A DNA stretch of 64,000 nt from Streptomyces venezuelae (GCF_008642355.1 NZ_CP029193.1:6906001-6970000); one strand, 5' to 3'. Numbered from the stretch's first letter, positions 25,138 to 33,508 are shown. Made by a program: numbers and translations. Notes: generated from the letters alone by a model not told the origin.

Positions 25138-25821
25138 ATGGAGCACCGGGTGACTGTGCAGGAACTGCTCGGCGGACTCGAAAAGGCTGTCGCCGACGGC
25201 CGGCACCGTGAGTGGGCCGTGCGGTGCGCGCACGCGCTCGGGCTCGGTGGCATCGCGGTCACCCTGCGGTGGGGCGCGGAGCTGGTCTGGTTCAGCGACG
25301 GTGTCAGCGCCCGGCTGGAGGACGCCCAGTTCACGTTGGGGCAGGGCCCCAGCGTGGCGGCGGAGTTCATCGGCGCGCCCTATGAGGTGCCGGACCTGGG
25401 GCAGGGCGCCGCCGAGGAGTGGCCGCAACTCGCCGCGGAGGCCCGGGACATGGGCGTGTGGGCGCTCTTCGTCTGGCCGGTCCGCACGGGTGCGGTACGG
25501 CTCGGGTCGCTGACCGGATACCGCAGGACGCCCGGACCGCTCACGCCGGGGCAGGCGGCGGACGGACTGCGGGTGGCCGACGCACTGGCCGGCCGGCTGC
25601 TGGCCTGGCGCCCCGGCGACAACTCCTCCTCCGACGGACGGGGCGAGGCCGGCATGGTCGACCTGCACTGGGCCGAGGTGCACCAGGCCACCGGCGTGCT
25701 GAGCTGCCGGCTCGGGGTGCCCCTGGGCGAGGCGATGGTGCGGCTGCGGGCCCAGGCCTTCGCCGAAGGCAGGCCGGTGACCGAGACCGCACGGGAGATC
25801 CTCCGGGAGCTGCCGTCGTGA
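25138..25821 (+). CDS. GAF-ANTAR domain protein (RNA-binding antiterminator type)
   Basis: 227 residues; GTG 25135 and ATG 25138 are adjacent, and ATG is better spaced from GGAAGG. The N-terminal 150 residues look like a GAF domain (TLGQGPSVAAEFIGAPYEVPDLGQ, LFVWPVRTGAVRLGSLTGYR). The C-terminal 55 residues are ANTAR: WAEVHQATGVLSCRLGVPLGEAMVRLRAQAFAEGRPVTETAREIL, with the three-helix pattern and conserved 'QA.G.L'. ANTAR domains bind two hairpin RNA loops and prevent termination. It is followed 55 bp later by a second GAF-ANTAR gene. The RNA target is not visible here. Confidence 0.85.
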   Translation: MEHRVTVQELLGGLEKAVADGRHREWAVRCAHALGLGGIAVTLRWGAELVWFSDGVSARLEDAQFTLGQGPSVAAEFIGAPYEVPDLGQGAAEEWPQLAAEARDMGVWALFVWPVRTGAVRLGSLTGYRRTPGPLTPGQAADGLRVADALAGRLLAWRPGDNSSSDGRGEAGMVDLHWAEVHQATGVLSCRLGVPLGEAMVRLRAQAFAEGRPVTETAREILRELPS

Positions 25822-25876
25822 ACCCGTTGACCGGTGCGGGCCGTCGAACGGCGCCCGCGCACCGAGGAGTCAGGGC

Positions 25877-26626
25877 ATGATGAGCCGAGAACAGAAGATC
25901 GCCGAAACCTTCGTCGAACTCGCCGACACACTCGTCGCGGACTTCGACGTCATCGACTTCCTGCAGCAACTGACCGTCCGCTGCCGCGACATCTTCGCGG
26001 TCTCCGACGTCGCCGTCCTGCTGGGGTACCCGGGGCCGCAGCTGTACAGCCCCGCTCCGTGCGACCCCAGCCCCACCCTCGCCACGGTCCTCGACCTCGC
26101 CCTCGGGGAGGGCCCGGCCGTCGAGGCGTACCGCACCGCGAGCGTCATCAGCCCCGGAAACCTCGCCACCGCCCCCGTGGCCTGGGGCGACTTCACGGTC
26201 CAGGCCCGCGAGGCCGGTTACACGTACGCCAGCGCCGTCCCCATGCGGCTGCGCGAGGACACGCTCGGCAGCATGCTGCTCCTGCGCGCCACCGACAGCC
26301 CGCTGCCCGCCGACGACCTCGTCATGGCGCAGGCCTTCGCCGACGCGGCCACCATCGGCCTCCTCCACGCCCGGGCCCTCAAGGACACCGAAACCGTCAA
26401 CGCGCAGCTCCACACCGCGCTGCACAGCCGCATCACCATCGAACAGGCGAAGGGCTTCCTCGCCGCCCACCGCAACACGTCCCTCGACGACGCCTTCACC
26501 GCCCTGCGCCGCCACGCCCGCACCCACCGCCTCCTGCTCACCGCGGTGGCCCGCCACGTCGTCGACACCGGCGGCCTCCCCCTGCCGCCCGCCGCGGCAC
26601 CGCGCCGCCACCCGGCCGAGGGCTAG
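25877..26626 (+). CDS. GAF-ANTAR domain protein
   Basis: 249 residues, ATG 25877 with GAGGAG 7 nt upstream. The GAF domain covers about 8-170 (FVELADTLVADFDVIDFLQQL, FAVSDVAVLLGYPGPQL, YASAVPMRLREDTLGSMLLLR). ANTAR covers about 180-235: LHSRITIEQAKGFLAAHRNTSLDDAFTALRRHARTHRLLLTAVARHVV, where 'IEQAKG.L' is the classic signature. The last 20 residues are Pro/Arg rich. With the gene before it, it forms an ANTAR pair. GAF domains in this family sense small ligands or redox cues. Not coupled by overlap, but same strand and only 55 bp apart. Confidence 0.9.
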   Translation: MMSREQKIAETFVELADTLVADFDVIDFLQQLTVRCRDIFAVSDVAVLLGYPGPQLYSPAPCDPSPTLATVLDLALGEGPAVEAYRTASVISPGNLATAPVAWGDFTVQAREAGYTYASAVPMRLREDTLGSMLLLRATDSPLPADDLVMAQAFADAATIGLLHARALKDTETVNAQLHTALHSRITIEQAKGFLAAHRNTSLDDAFTALRRHARTHRLLLTAVARHVVDTGGLPLPPAAAPRRHPAEG

Positions 26627-26699
26627 TTCCTCTCCCTGCGCGAACGGCTCGCAGGCACCCGCGTCCACCACCGAACGGCAGGAACAGAACCGCCGGCGT

Positions 26700-27485
26700 C
26701 TACGGCGCCGCGTTATAGACGCAGTAGAACGCGGCGAACTCGGTGATGCCCATGGCGACCGCACAGGCGAGGCACCCGGCCGGGCTCACGAAGCAGGCGG
26801 AGCACGTGGCGCCGAGTGCCGCGATCGTCGCCATCGTGTAGCCCTGTCGGATCATGCAGGCCTTGAAGCGCTCCCAGTAGGTGGAGGCCGCCAGTTTCTG
26901 CGGTGATGTGGGCGCCACGGACTCCGCGGAGGCCGACGCGTCCTTGGGTGTGCCGCTGATCTCGCCGGTCGGCGACGCCGTCTTGTCGAGCGTGGCCTTT
27001 CCGTCGATCCAGACACGCACCCGGACGGAGCCGTCGTGCTTGTTCCGGTAGACGTGCTCGATGGTCTGCGTGACGCGACCGGAACGGTCGTAGACGGCGG
27101 CGAGCACGCTGGGGACGGCGGCGGTGCCCGCATAGGGGAGGTACACGATGCGGGTGCCGTCCGAGCGCGACACGCGCACGGTGGCGCCGGCCTCGTCGAA
27201 TCCGGCTCCCTCGGGAAGATGTACGGCGATCTTCCCGGAGAGGATCTTTCCTTTCGTGCGCTCGACGAATTCGCGGGACTTCTCCGCCCTTTCCTTGACG
27301 TACTTCTTCCGGAAGTCGGAGACGTTCTTGACAAGCCTTTCGTAACCCTGTTTGACCGGGTCGTCGCGCCGGTCGGACGCGTGGGCCTGGAACGGGATGA
27401 TCGCCGCGATCGTGGCCGAGACCAGCGCGACGACGAGAGTGCGCAGCCGCAGGTGGGCCGCGCCATGGAAAAGGGATCTGTGCAT
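26700..27485 (-). CDS. secreted protein with Cys-rich hydrophobic C-terminus, halocin C8-like precursor architecture
   Basis: 261 residues from the ATG at 27485. A signal peptide (about 1-37, LRTLVVALVSATIAAIIPFQAHA) is followed by a charged, Lys-rich domain (about 38-200, predicted coil plus strands IVYLPYAG, VRVRVWIDGKATL). The last ~57 residues are different: hydrophobic with six Cys, KAC, ATC, SAC, AGC, LAC and FYC. The C-x2-C pairs in a Gly/Ala-rich hydrophobic peptide at the end of a long secreted precursor recall halocin C8 (precursor 283 residues, with the N-terminal part giving immunity), and a bacterial halocin-C8-like domain family exists. No modification or transport genes are near. 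Function inferred, not shown. Confidence 0.6.
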   Translation of the reverse strand: MHRSLFHGAAHLRLRTLVVALVSATIAAIIPFQAHASDRRDDPVKQGYERLVKNVSDFRKKYVKERAEKSREFVERTKGKILSGKIAVHLPEGAGFDEAGATVRVSRSDGTRIVYLPYAGTAAVPSVLAAVYDRSGRVTQTIEHVYRNKHDGSVRVRVWIDGKATLDKTASPTGEISGTPKDASASAESVAPTSPQKLAASTYWERFKACMIRQGYTMATIAALGATCSACFVSPAGCLACAVAMGITEFAAFYCVYNAAP

Positions 27486-27614
27486 GGTCGGTCTGTTCTC
27501 CGGGGTCTGGGGGAGTGGATTTCCGAAACTACCCGGAGGTGAAAAGGGGTGCTGTCTGTGTGAGCCGTTGGGGGATCGGGGTGGCGGTTCCCGGGGTTGA
27601 GGACAGAGCAACAG

Positions 27615-27628
27615 TGGGAGCGCTCCCA
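27615..27628. promoter_or_regulatory. CebR operator (cellulose-utilisation repressor box), perfect
   Basis: TGGGAGCGCTCCCA, identical to the 14-bp palindrome bound by CebR/CelR in Streptomyces and Thermobifida cellulase promoters. It sits 130 bp before the minus-strand secreted-protein gene (27485) and 239 bp before GH5 (27867), so it may control both arms. The cebR gene itself is not in this window. Confidence 0.85.
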
Positions 27629-27678
27629 AGGTCAAGGTATTGCAAGAACATGTCAAGGGGTTCGGCGCGTATCGGAGT

Positions 27679-27719
27679 GTCGAATTCATTCGACGCGGGA
27701 TCCGTCGAATGAATTCGAC
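27679..27719. repeat. paired inverted repeat GTCGAATTCATTCGAC / GTCGAATGAATTCGAC
   Basis: GTCGAATTCATTCGAC (27679-27694) and its exact reverse complement GTCGAATGAATTCGAC (27704-27719) are separated by 9 bp (GCGGGATCC). Each half is itself a near-palindrome (7-bp arms GTCGAAT and ATTCGAC, with 2 bp between). The AT-rich composition stands out in this genome. It may be a double operator, or a stem of 16 bp in RNA or DNA. Confidence 0.7.
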
Positions 27720-27793
27720 GGATGAAACTCCGGAGAAGGCGTGAAGCCATCTGGCCCCAACGGCAACTGCTTGATAGCTTCCGCCTTCAACAG

Positions 27794-27807
27794 TGGGAGC
27801 GATTCCG
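27794..27807 (+). promoter_or_regulatory. degenerate second CebR-like site upstream of GH5
   Basis: TGGGAGCGATTCCG matches the CebR palindrome at 11 of 14 positions. It lies about 60 bp before the GH5 start codon and 166 bp after the perfect box. A weaker second site close to the promoter would fit CebR-type control, but with three mismatches it is uncertain. Confidence 0.5.
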
Positions 27808-27866
27808 TCAGTTGATCTCGGGCTCGGCCGTGTGCCGGTCCCGCGCTGATCTCGAAGGAGTCGCTC

Positions 27867-29018
27867 ATGCGACACCCCCCATGTCCGTCACGGTGCCTGT
27901 CACGCGTGCTGGCCGCGCTGACCGTCGTCCTGCTGGCGGCGAGCGGACTCACCGCGGCGCCCGCCCTGGCCGCCCCGTCCGCCACCCCGCCGGTCCTGCG
28001 CGCCCAGGGAAACAAACTCGTCGACGCCCAGGGCACCACCCGCCGCCTCCTCGGCGTCAACCGGTCCGGCGGCGAGTTCGCCTGTGTCCAGGGCTGGGGC
28101 ATCTTCGACGGCCCCGTCGACGACGCCGCGGTCCGCGCCATCGCGGACTGGAAGGCCAACACCGTACGCATCCCCCTCAACGAGGAGTGCTGGCTCGGGA
28201 CCGCCAACATCGATCCGAAGTACGGCGGCTCCAACTACCGAACCGCCATCGACCAGCTGGTGCGGCGCGTCCAGAACCACGGCATGACGCCGATCCTCGA
28301 ACTGCACTGGTCCCACGGTCAGTACACCGGCAACTCGGCCGGCTGCGCCGACGTCCACGCCAGTTGTCAGAAACCGATGCCGAACGCCCGGTACACCCCG
28401 GCGTTCTGGACCTCGGTGGCCACCGCGTACAAGAACGACCCCGAAGTCGTCTTCGACCTCTTCAACGAGCCCTACCCGGAACGGGCGACGCCCACCACCG
28501 GCCAGGCCTGGGCCTGCTGGCGGGACGGCGGCACCTGCCAGGGCATCGGCTACGAGGTCGCCGGCATGCAGGACCTGCTGGACGCCGTGCGCGCGACCGG
28601 CGCGAAGAACCTCGTCCTCGCGGCCGGCATCGCGTACGCGAACGACCTCAGCGGCTGGGTGCGGCACGCGCCCCGCGACCCCGCGGGCAATCTCGCCGCG
28701 GCCTGGCACGTCTACAACTTCAACGCGTGCTCCACCGAGGACTGCTGGAACCGCACCCTCGCACCCGTCGCCGCCGCCGTCCCGCTCGTCGCGGGCGAGA
28801 TCGGCGAGAACACCTGCGCCCACGGGTTCATCGACCGCGTCATGAAGTGGTTCGACGACCGCGGGTTCTCGTACCTCGGCTGGACCTGGAACACCTGGGA
28901 CTGCTCATCGGGCCCGGCCCTCATCAGCTCCTACGACGGCACTCCCACCCCGTTCGGCAGCGGGCTGCGCGACCACCTGCGCGCCCTCGACACCCGAGAG
29001 GAAACCACCACATCATGA
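27867..29018 (+). CDS. secreted GH5 endo-beta-1,4-glucanase
   Basis: 383 residues, ATG with GAAGGAG upstream. Signal peptide about 1-36 (LAALTVVLLAASGLTAAPALA). The GH5 catalytic barrel covers about 43-375, with RIPLNEECWLG (about 101-111), LELHWSHG, the acid/base in VFDLFNEPYPE (Glu about 201), WHVYNFN (His/Tyr), the nucleophile in LVAGEIGEN (Glu about 311), and GWTWNTWDC. Four or more Cys fit a secreted protein. There is no carbohydrate-binding module. Its stop overlaps the GH6 start by ATGA. A CebR box upstream points to induction by cello-oligosaccharides. Confidence 0.9.
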   Translation: MRHPPCPSRCLSRVLAALTVVLLAASGLTAAPALAAPSATPPVLRAQGNKLVDAQGTTRRLLGVNRSGGEFACVQGWGIFDGPVDDAAVRAIADWKANTVRIPLNEECWLGTANIDPKYGGSNYRTAIDQLVRRVQNHGMTPILELHWSHGQYTGNSAGCADVHASCQKPMPNARYTPAFWTSVATAYKNDPEVVFDLFNEPYPERATPTTGQAWACWRDGGTCQGIGYEVAGMQDLLDAVRATGAKNLVLAAGIAYANDLSGWVRHAPRDPAGNLAAAWHVYNFNACSTEDCWNRTLAPVAAAVPLVAGEIGENTCAHGFIDRVMKWFDDRGFSYLGWTWNTWDCSSGPALISSYDGTPTPFGSGLRDHLRALDTREETTTS

Positions 29019-30382
29019 ACCGCGGTCACCACAGATCACGCACGCTCCTCCTCGCCCTCGCCACCACGCTCGCAGTGAGCGGCGGCACCGCCGCCGCGCT
29101 CCCGGACGGCAGCACGGCCACCGCCGGGAAAGCCACCGCCGCCCGCGTCGACAACCCCTACGCGGGCGCCAAGGTCTACGTGAACCCCGAGTGGAAGGCC
29201 AAGGCCGACGCCGAACCGGGCGGCAGCCGCGTCTCCGGCCGGCCCACCGGCGTCTGGCTCGACCGGATCGCCGCGATCGAGGGCGCAGGCGGCAAGATGG
29301 GCCTGCGCGCCCACCTCGACGCGGCACTGCGCCAAGGCGCGGGCGTCGTCCAGTTAGTGATCTACAACCTGCCCGGCCGGGACTGCTCGGCCCTGGCCTC
29401 CAACGGCGAGCTCGGCCCCACCGAGATCGACCGGTACAAGCGGGACTACATCGACCCGATCGCGCGGATCCTCGCCGACAGCAAGTACGCCGGCCTCCGC
29501 GTCGTCACCACCGTCGAGATCGACTCGCTGCCCAACCTCGTCACCAACACCTCGGGACGCCCCACCGCCACCCCCGAGTGCGACGTGATGAAGGCCAACG
29601 GCAACTACGTGAAAGGCGTCGGCTACGCCCTCAACAAGCTCGGCGCCGTCCCGAACGTCTACAACTACGTGGACGCCGGCCACCACGGATGGATCGGCTG
29701 GGACGACAACTTCGCCGCGTCCGCGCAGATCTTCCGCCAGGCGGCGACCGCCGAGGGCAGCACGGTCGACAACGTGCACGGCTTCATCACGAACACCGCC
29801 AACTACAGCGCGCTGAAGGAGGAGAACTTCAGGATCGGCGACTCGGTCAACGGCCGATCGGTCCGCGAGTCCAAGTGGGTCGACTGGAACCGTTACACCG
29901 ACGAGCTCTCCTTCGCCCAGGCCTTCCGCGACCAGCTGGTGTCCACCGGCTTCCGCCCCGACATCGGCATGCTCATCGACACCTCCCGCAACGGCTGGGG
30001 CGGCAGCGCACGCCCCGCCGGGCCGGGTCCGGCGACCGACGTGGACTCCTACGTCAACGGCGGCCGCTACGACCGCCGCATCCACGTCGGCAACTGGTGC
30101 AACCAGGCCGGCGCGGGCCTCGGCGAACGCCCGCAGGCCGCACCCGCGGCCGGCATCGACGCGTACGTCTGGATGAAGCCGCCGGGGGAGTCCGACGGCG
30201 CGAGCAGGGAGATCCCGAACGACGAGGGCAAGGGCTTCGACCGCATGTGCGACCCCACGTACGGCGGGAACGTACGCAACAACTACAGCAAGTCCGGCGC
30301 ACTGCCCGACGCGCCGCTCTCCGGGCACTGGTTCTCGGCACAGTTCCAGGAGCTCATGAAGAACGCGCACCCGAAACTGTGA
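29015..30382 (+). CDS. secreted GH6 cellulase (cellobiohydrolase/endoglucanase)
   Basis: 455 residues from ATG 29015, coupled to GH5 by ATGA. Signal peptide about 1-36 (RSRTLLLALATTLAVSGGTAA); a Tat-like basic region (MNRGHHRSRT) precedes it. GH6 motifs are LVIYNLPGRDCSALASNGE (proton-network Asp), VTTVEIDSLPNLVTN, NVYNYVDAGHHGWIGWDDN (catalytic acid Asp region), NVHGFITNTANY, DTSRNGWGG and GIDAYVWMKPPGESDGAS (base region), ending CDPTYGGN. The length without a CBM is close to a GH6 catalytic domain. It resembles the exo-acting enzymes with long loops; exo versus endo cannot be decided here. Works with GH5 on cellulose. Confidence 0.9.
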   Translation: MNRGHHRSRTLLLALATTLAVSGGTAAALPDGSTATAGKATAARVDNPYAGAKVYVNPEWKAKADAEPGGSRVSGRPTGVWLDRIAAIEGAGGKMGLRAHLDAALRQGAGVVQLVIYNLPGRDCSALASNGELGPTEIDRYKRDYIDPIARILADSKYAGLRVVTTVEIDSLPNLVTNTSGRPTATPECDVMKANGNYVKGVGYALNKLGAVPNVYNYVDAGHHGWIGWDDNFAASAQIFRQAATAEGSTVDNVHGFITNTANYSALKEENFRIGDSVNGRSVRESKWVDWNRYTDELSFAQAFRDQLVSTGFRPDIGMLIDTSRNGWGGSARPAGPGPATDVDSYVNGGRYDRRIHVGNWCNQAGAGLGERPQAAPAAGIDAYVWMKPPGESDGASREIPNDEGKGFDRMCDPTYGGNVRNNYSKSGALPDAPLSGHWFSAQFQELMKNAHPKL

Positions 30383-30406
30383 CCCGCTGAGGCGGCCGGG
30401 CGGGGA

Positions 30407-30420
30407 TCGAAGCGCTTCGA
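30407..30420. promoter_or_regulatory. LacI-type operator TCGAAGCGCTTCGA (site 1)
   Basis: Perfect 14-bp palindrome with the CG centre usual for LacI-family operators. It lies in the 145-bp gap between GH6 and the LacI gene, 107 bp before the LacI start. Identical copies occur at 33509 and 33679, so a single regulator, most simply the adjacent LacI, should bind all. Confidence 0.75.
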
Positions 30421-30473
30421 CAGGCCTCTGGACAGGCCATGCCCGCCCCCATAGGGTCGGTGGGCAATCCGCA

Positions 30474-30487
30474 TCGAAGCGGTTCCC
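30474..30487 (+). promoter_or_regulatory. degenerate copy of the TCGAAGCGCTTCGA operator
   Basis: TCGAAGCGGTTCCC matches the palindrome at 11 of 14 positions and sits 40 bp before the LacI start codon, where a -10 or transcription start would lie. It fits autoregulation in combination with site 1. A short direct repeat of GACAGGCC (30419-30426 and 30431-30438) lies between the two sites. Confidence 0.5.
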
Positions 30488-30527
30488 CGCCCGAGCCGCG
30501 CGGCCGGAGGAGTCGGAGGAGCACCGC

Positions 30528-31550
30528 ATGGTCACCCTAGCCGAGGTAGCCAGGCACGCCGGGGTCTCGGCCAGCACGGTCAGCTATGTGCTCAGCGGCA
30601 AACGCTCCATCTCCCGGGGCACCCGCGAACGCGTGGAGCGCTGCATCGAGGAGCTCGGCTACCACCCGAACGCGGGCGCCCGCGCGCTCGCCAGCGCCAA
30701 GTCGAACGTCATCGCGCTGATGATGCCGCTGCGCACCGACATGTACGTGCCGGTGATGATGGAGATCGCCCTCGCCGTCACGACGACGGCCCGGACCTAC
30801 GGGTACGACGTGCTGCTGCTCACCGGCGCGGAGGGCCCCGCCGCCGTCCGCCGCGTCACGGGCAGCGGCATCGCCGACGCGATGATCCTCATGGACGTCG
30901 AACTCGACGACGAGCGGCTGCCGTTGCTGCGGGCCGGCGACCGGCCCGCCGTCCTGATCGGTCTGCCCGCCGACACCGCGGGTCTGGCGTGCGTGGACCT
31001 CGACTTCACGGCGACGGGCGCCCTGTGCGTGGAGCACCTGGCCGGGCTCGGACACCGGGACATCGCCGTCATCGGCGAGGCGCCCGCGGTGTACGAGCGG
31101 CACACCGGGTTCGCCGAACGCACCCTGGACGGAATCCGTTCGAGGGCGGGCGAGTTGGGCCTGCGTCTGCTGCACCGCCCCAGTGACGGCGGTTACGACG
31201 CGCTGGCCATGACCCTCGCCCGCATCTTCGACGAGCGGCCCGGCACGACGGGCTTCGTCGTGCAGAACGAGTCGGCCGTCGAGCCGCTGCTCGCACTGTT
31301 GCGACAGCAGGGTCGCGCGGTGCCCGAGGACGTCTCGGTGGTGGCGATCTGTCCCGACCAGGTCGCCGTCGGGGCGTCCGTGCGGCTCACCTCGGTCTCC
31401 GTACCGGCGCAGGAGATGGGGCGCCGTGCGGTGGAGCGGATCGTCGCGAAGCTGGCGGCGCGCGGCATGGACGGCGTCGAGCTCCTCGCCCCCGAGCTGA
31501 CGGTGAGGGCGAGCACGGGGCCTGCCCCGCACTCGCCCCCCAACCGGTGA
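30528..31550 (+). CDS. LacI-family sugar-responsive repressor
   Basis: 340 residues, ATG with GGAGGAG upstream. The HTH is VTLAEVARHAGVSASTVSYVLSGKRSISRGTRERVERCIEELGYHPN (about 1-50), including the 'hinge' helix ARALASAKS. The effector domain has the periplasmic-binding fold (VIALMMPL, GIADAMILMDVELDD, GFVVQNESAVEPLL). It follows the GH5-GH6 operon on the same strand and is convergent with a chitinase gene. Two copies of a 14-bp palindrome precede it and further copies lie near the chitinase and a GH3 remnant. It is not CebR by operator, since the CebR box is different. Effector probably an oligosaccharide. Confidence 0.9.
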   Translation: MVTLAEVARHAGVSASTVSYVLSGKRSISRGTRERVERCIEELGYHPNAGARALASAKSNVIALMMPLRTDMYVPVMMEIALAVTTTARTYGYDVLLLTGAEGPAAVRRVTGSGIADAMILMDVELDDERLPLLRAGDRPAVLIGLPADTAGLACVDLDFTATGALCVEHLAGLGHRDIAVIGEAPAVYERHTGFAERTLDGIRSRAGELGLRLLHRPSDGGYDALAMTLARIFDERPGTTGFVVQNESAVEPLLALLRQQGRAVPEDVSVVAICPDQVAVGASVRLTSVSVPAQEMGRRAVERIVAKLAARGMDGVELLAPELTVRASTGPAPHSPPNR

Positions 31551-31596
31551 CCGCCGGACCACCGGTAGCTTCCGGCACACTCGTCAGGACCGGTCC

Positions 31597-33342
31597 CTAG
31601 GGCAGGCTGTGCACCTTCGGGCCGACCGCGTTCGACCACGCGCTGCCCGCGGTCGCGTCCCAGTTCGTCGACCACGTCATGGCGCCGCGCAGCCCCGGGT
31701 ACGTCTTCGACGGCTTGAACGAGCCGCAGCCGGTGCCGCGGGCGAGGCAGTCGAGGGCGTTGTTCACGATCGTCGGGGAGACGTAACCGCTGCCCGCGCC
31801 GCGCGGTGACGCCGGGACGCCGATCCCGACCTGCGATGCGTCGAGGCCGCCCTCCAACTGGATGCAGGCGAGCGCGGTCAGGAAGTCCACGCTGCCCTGG
31901 CTGTAGACCTTTCCGTCACATCCGAGCATCGAACCGCTGTTGTAGTACTGCATGTTGACGACGGTGAGGATGTCCTTCACGTTCAGCGCCGTCTGGAAGT
32001 AGCCGCCGGAGGTGGACTGCATGTCGATGGTCTGCGGCGCCATCGTCAGGACCATCTTCGGGCCCGCCTTCGCCGAGAGCTGGCGCAGGGCCTTCGTCAT
32101 ATAGGTGGGGTTGAGGCCGTTCTCCAGGTCGATGTCGACGCCGCTGAACCCGTACTCCTGCATCAAGGCGTAGGCGCTGTTCGCGAAGGCGGTGGCGGAG
32201 GCGTCACTGTTGACGGAGATGGTGCCCTTCTCGCCGCCGACCGAGAGGATCACGGACTTGCCCGCGGCCTTCTTCGCGGCGATGTCCGCCTTGAAGTCGG
32301 CGACGGAGGAGTAGCCGACGGCCGGGTCCAGGTTGAAGGTGATCTGGCCCGGGGTGCCGGTGGCGTCGGCGAAGGAGACGGCGATGATGTCGTACTGCGA
32401 CGACACGTCCCGCAGCTTCTGCACGGTCGCGCCGTTGTCGAAGTTCTGCCAGTAGCCGGTCAGCGCGTGCTTGGGCACGGTGCCGCCGTCACCGCCGCCG
32501 CCCTTGGTGGTCCGCGCGGTGACGGCCGTCGACTTCGCGGACTCGCCGGCCGCGTTCGACGCGCTCACCTGGAAGCTGTACGTCGTCTCCGGGGTGAGAC
32601 CGGTGACGGTCGTGGAGGCGCCGCTGACCGCGGCGACCTTCGTGCCGTCGCGGTAGACGGTGTAGCCGGTTGCCGTGGACACCGGGGACCACGACAGGTC
32701 GACGGACGTGGACGTCGCCGTGCCCGCCGTGAGGCCGGACGGCACGGCGGGTATCTCCACCGGGTCGGTGCCGCCGCCCCCGTCGGGCCCGAAGACGTTC
32801 ACGTCGTCGACGTGGTACGCGCTCTGCCCGTACCAGCCGTGCGTGTACACCGTGACCGATGTGGTGTTCGCGCCGGTGGTGAAGCTGGTGGAGAGCTGCT
32901 GCCAGGACGAGGTGCCCGGCGTCCACGTCGACACGTCGGTGGTGCCGGTGCCGCGGGCGCCCAGATAGGCGTATCCACCCTGCACCCAACTGCTGAGCTT
33001 GTACGTGGAGTTGGGCTTCACCTTGACGATCTGGGAGCACTCGGCGTGGTTCTGGCCCGACGGGGTGGCCTTCAGCGCCTTGGTGCCGCCGTGCACGGGC
33101 GACGTGACGACGGCACCGCTGTTCGCGGCGCAGGTCCAGTTGCTCAGGTCGGACTCGAACCCGGCGTTCTTGGCGACGTTGACGTCCGCCTGGACGTCCG
33201 CCGCGGCGCCGGCCCGTGTGGCGTCCGCCGACTGTGCGGGCGCGGCGAGCGCGGTGACGGCGAGTGCGCCTGCCGCACCGACGGCGATCACCGTGCCGAT
33301 TCTCCGGCGCAGGCCGGATCTGCCCTGACGTACACGGTCCAC
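31597..33342 (-). CDS. secreted GH18 chitinase with CBM and fibronectin III domains
   Basis: 581 residues from GTG 33342, preceded by CTGGAGG; the frame is open upstream to 33528 but lacks a ribosome site. Domains: signal peptide (about 1-37, RIGTVIAVGAAGALAVTALAA); CBM (about 55-185, NAGFESDLSNWTC, AYHVDDVNVFG) like CBM16; FnIII (about 195-285, PSGLTAGTATSTSVDLSW); GH18 (about 293-581, ALTGYWQNF, VILSVGG, FSGVDIDLE with catalytic Glu near 407). The first Asp of DxxDxDxE is Ser here, otherwise conserved. The promoter carries a DasR-type site. It is convergent with the LacI gene. Confidence 0.9.
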   Translation of the reverse strand: MDRVRQGRSGLRRRIGTVIAVGAAGALAVTALAAPAQSADATRAGAAADVQADVNVAKNAGFESDLSNWTCAANSGAVVTSPVHGGTKALKATPSGQNHAECSQIVKVKPNSTYKLSSWVQGGYAYLGARGTGTTDVSTWTPGTSSWQQLSTSFTTGANTTSVTVYTHGWYGQSAYHVDDVNVFGPDGGGGTDPVEIPAVPSGLTAGTATSTSVDLSWSPVSTATGYTVYRDGTKVAAVSGASTTVTGLTPETTYSFQVSASNAAGESAKSTAVTARTTKGGGGDGGTVPKHALTGYWQNFDNGATVQKLRDVSSQYDIIAVSFADATGTPGQITFNLDPAVGYSSVADFKADIAAKKAAGKSVILSVGGEKGTISVNSDASATAFANSAYALMQEYGFSGVDIDLENGLNPTYMTKALRQLSAKAGPKMVLTMAPQTIDMQSTSGGYFQTALNVKDILTVVNMQYYNSGSMLGCDGKVYSQGSVDFLTALACIQLEGGLDASQVGIGVPASPRGAGSGYVSPTIVNNALDCLARGTGCGSFKPSKTYPGLRGAMTWSTNWDATAGSAWSNAVGPKVHSLP

Positions 33343-33405
33343 GGAGTGCCTCCAGGAAGAGGTGAGGAGCGGATGTGAACGACGGTGGCCACCGCTGCTG
33401 TGCGC

Positions 33406-33435
33406 ATCGTTGGTCCAGACCAATCGGGTTGTCAA
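33406..33435 (-). promoter_or_regulatory. chitinase promoter with DasR-responsive element
   Basis: TGGTCCAGACCA (33411-33422) is the 12-bp palindrome repeated in Streptomyces chitinase promoters and one base from the DasR core TGGTCTAGACCA. On the minus strand it lies between TTGACA (33435-33430) and AACGAT (33411-33406), an 18-bp spacer, so a bound GntR-type DasR would block RNA polymerase. The start codon is 64 bp downstream. This implies induction by chitin-derived glucosamine phosphate. Confidence 0.8.
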
Positions 33436-33508
33436 GACATCCGGAGCGGTGCACCTTTCACGGATCGCCCGCCGGAACGCGACGTCGGTCGAAGCCTCCG
33501 GAGCCGGT

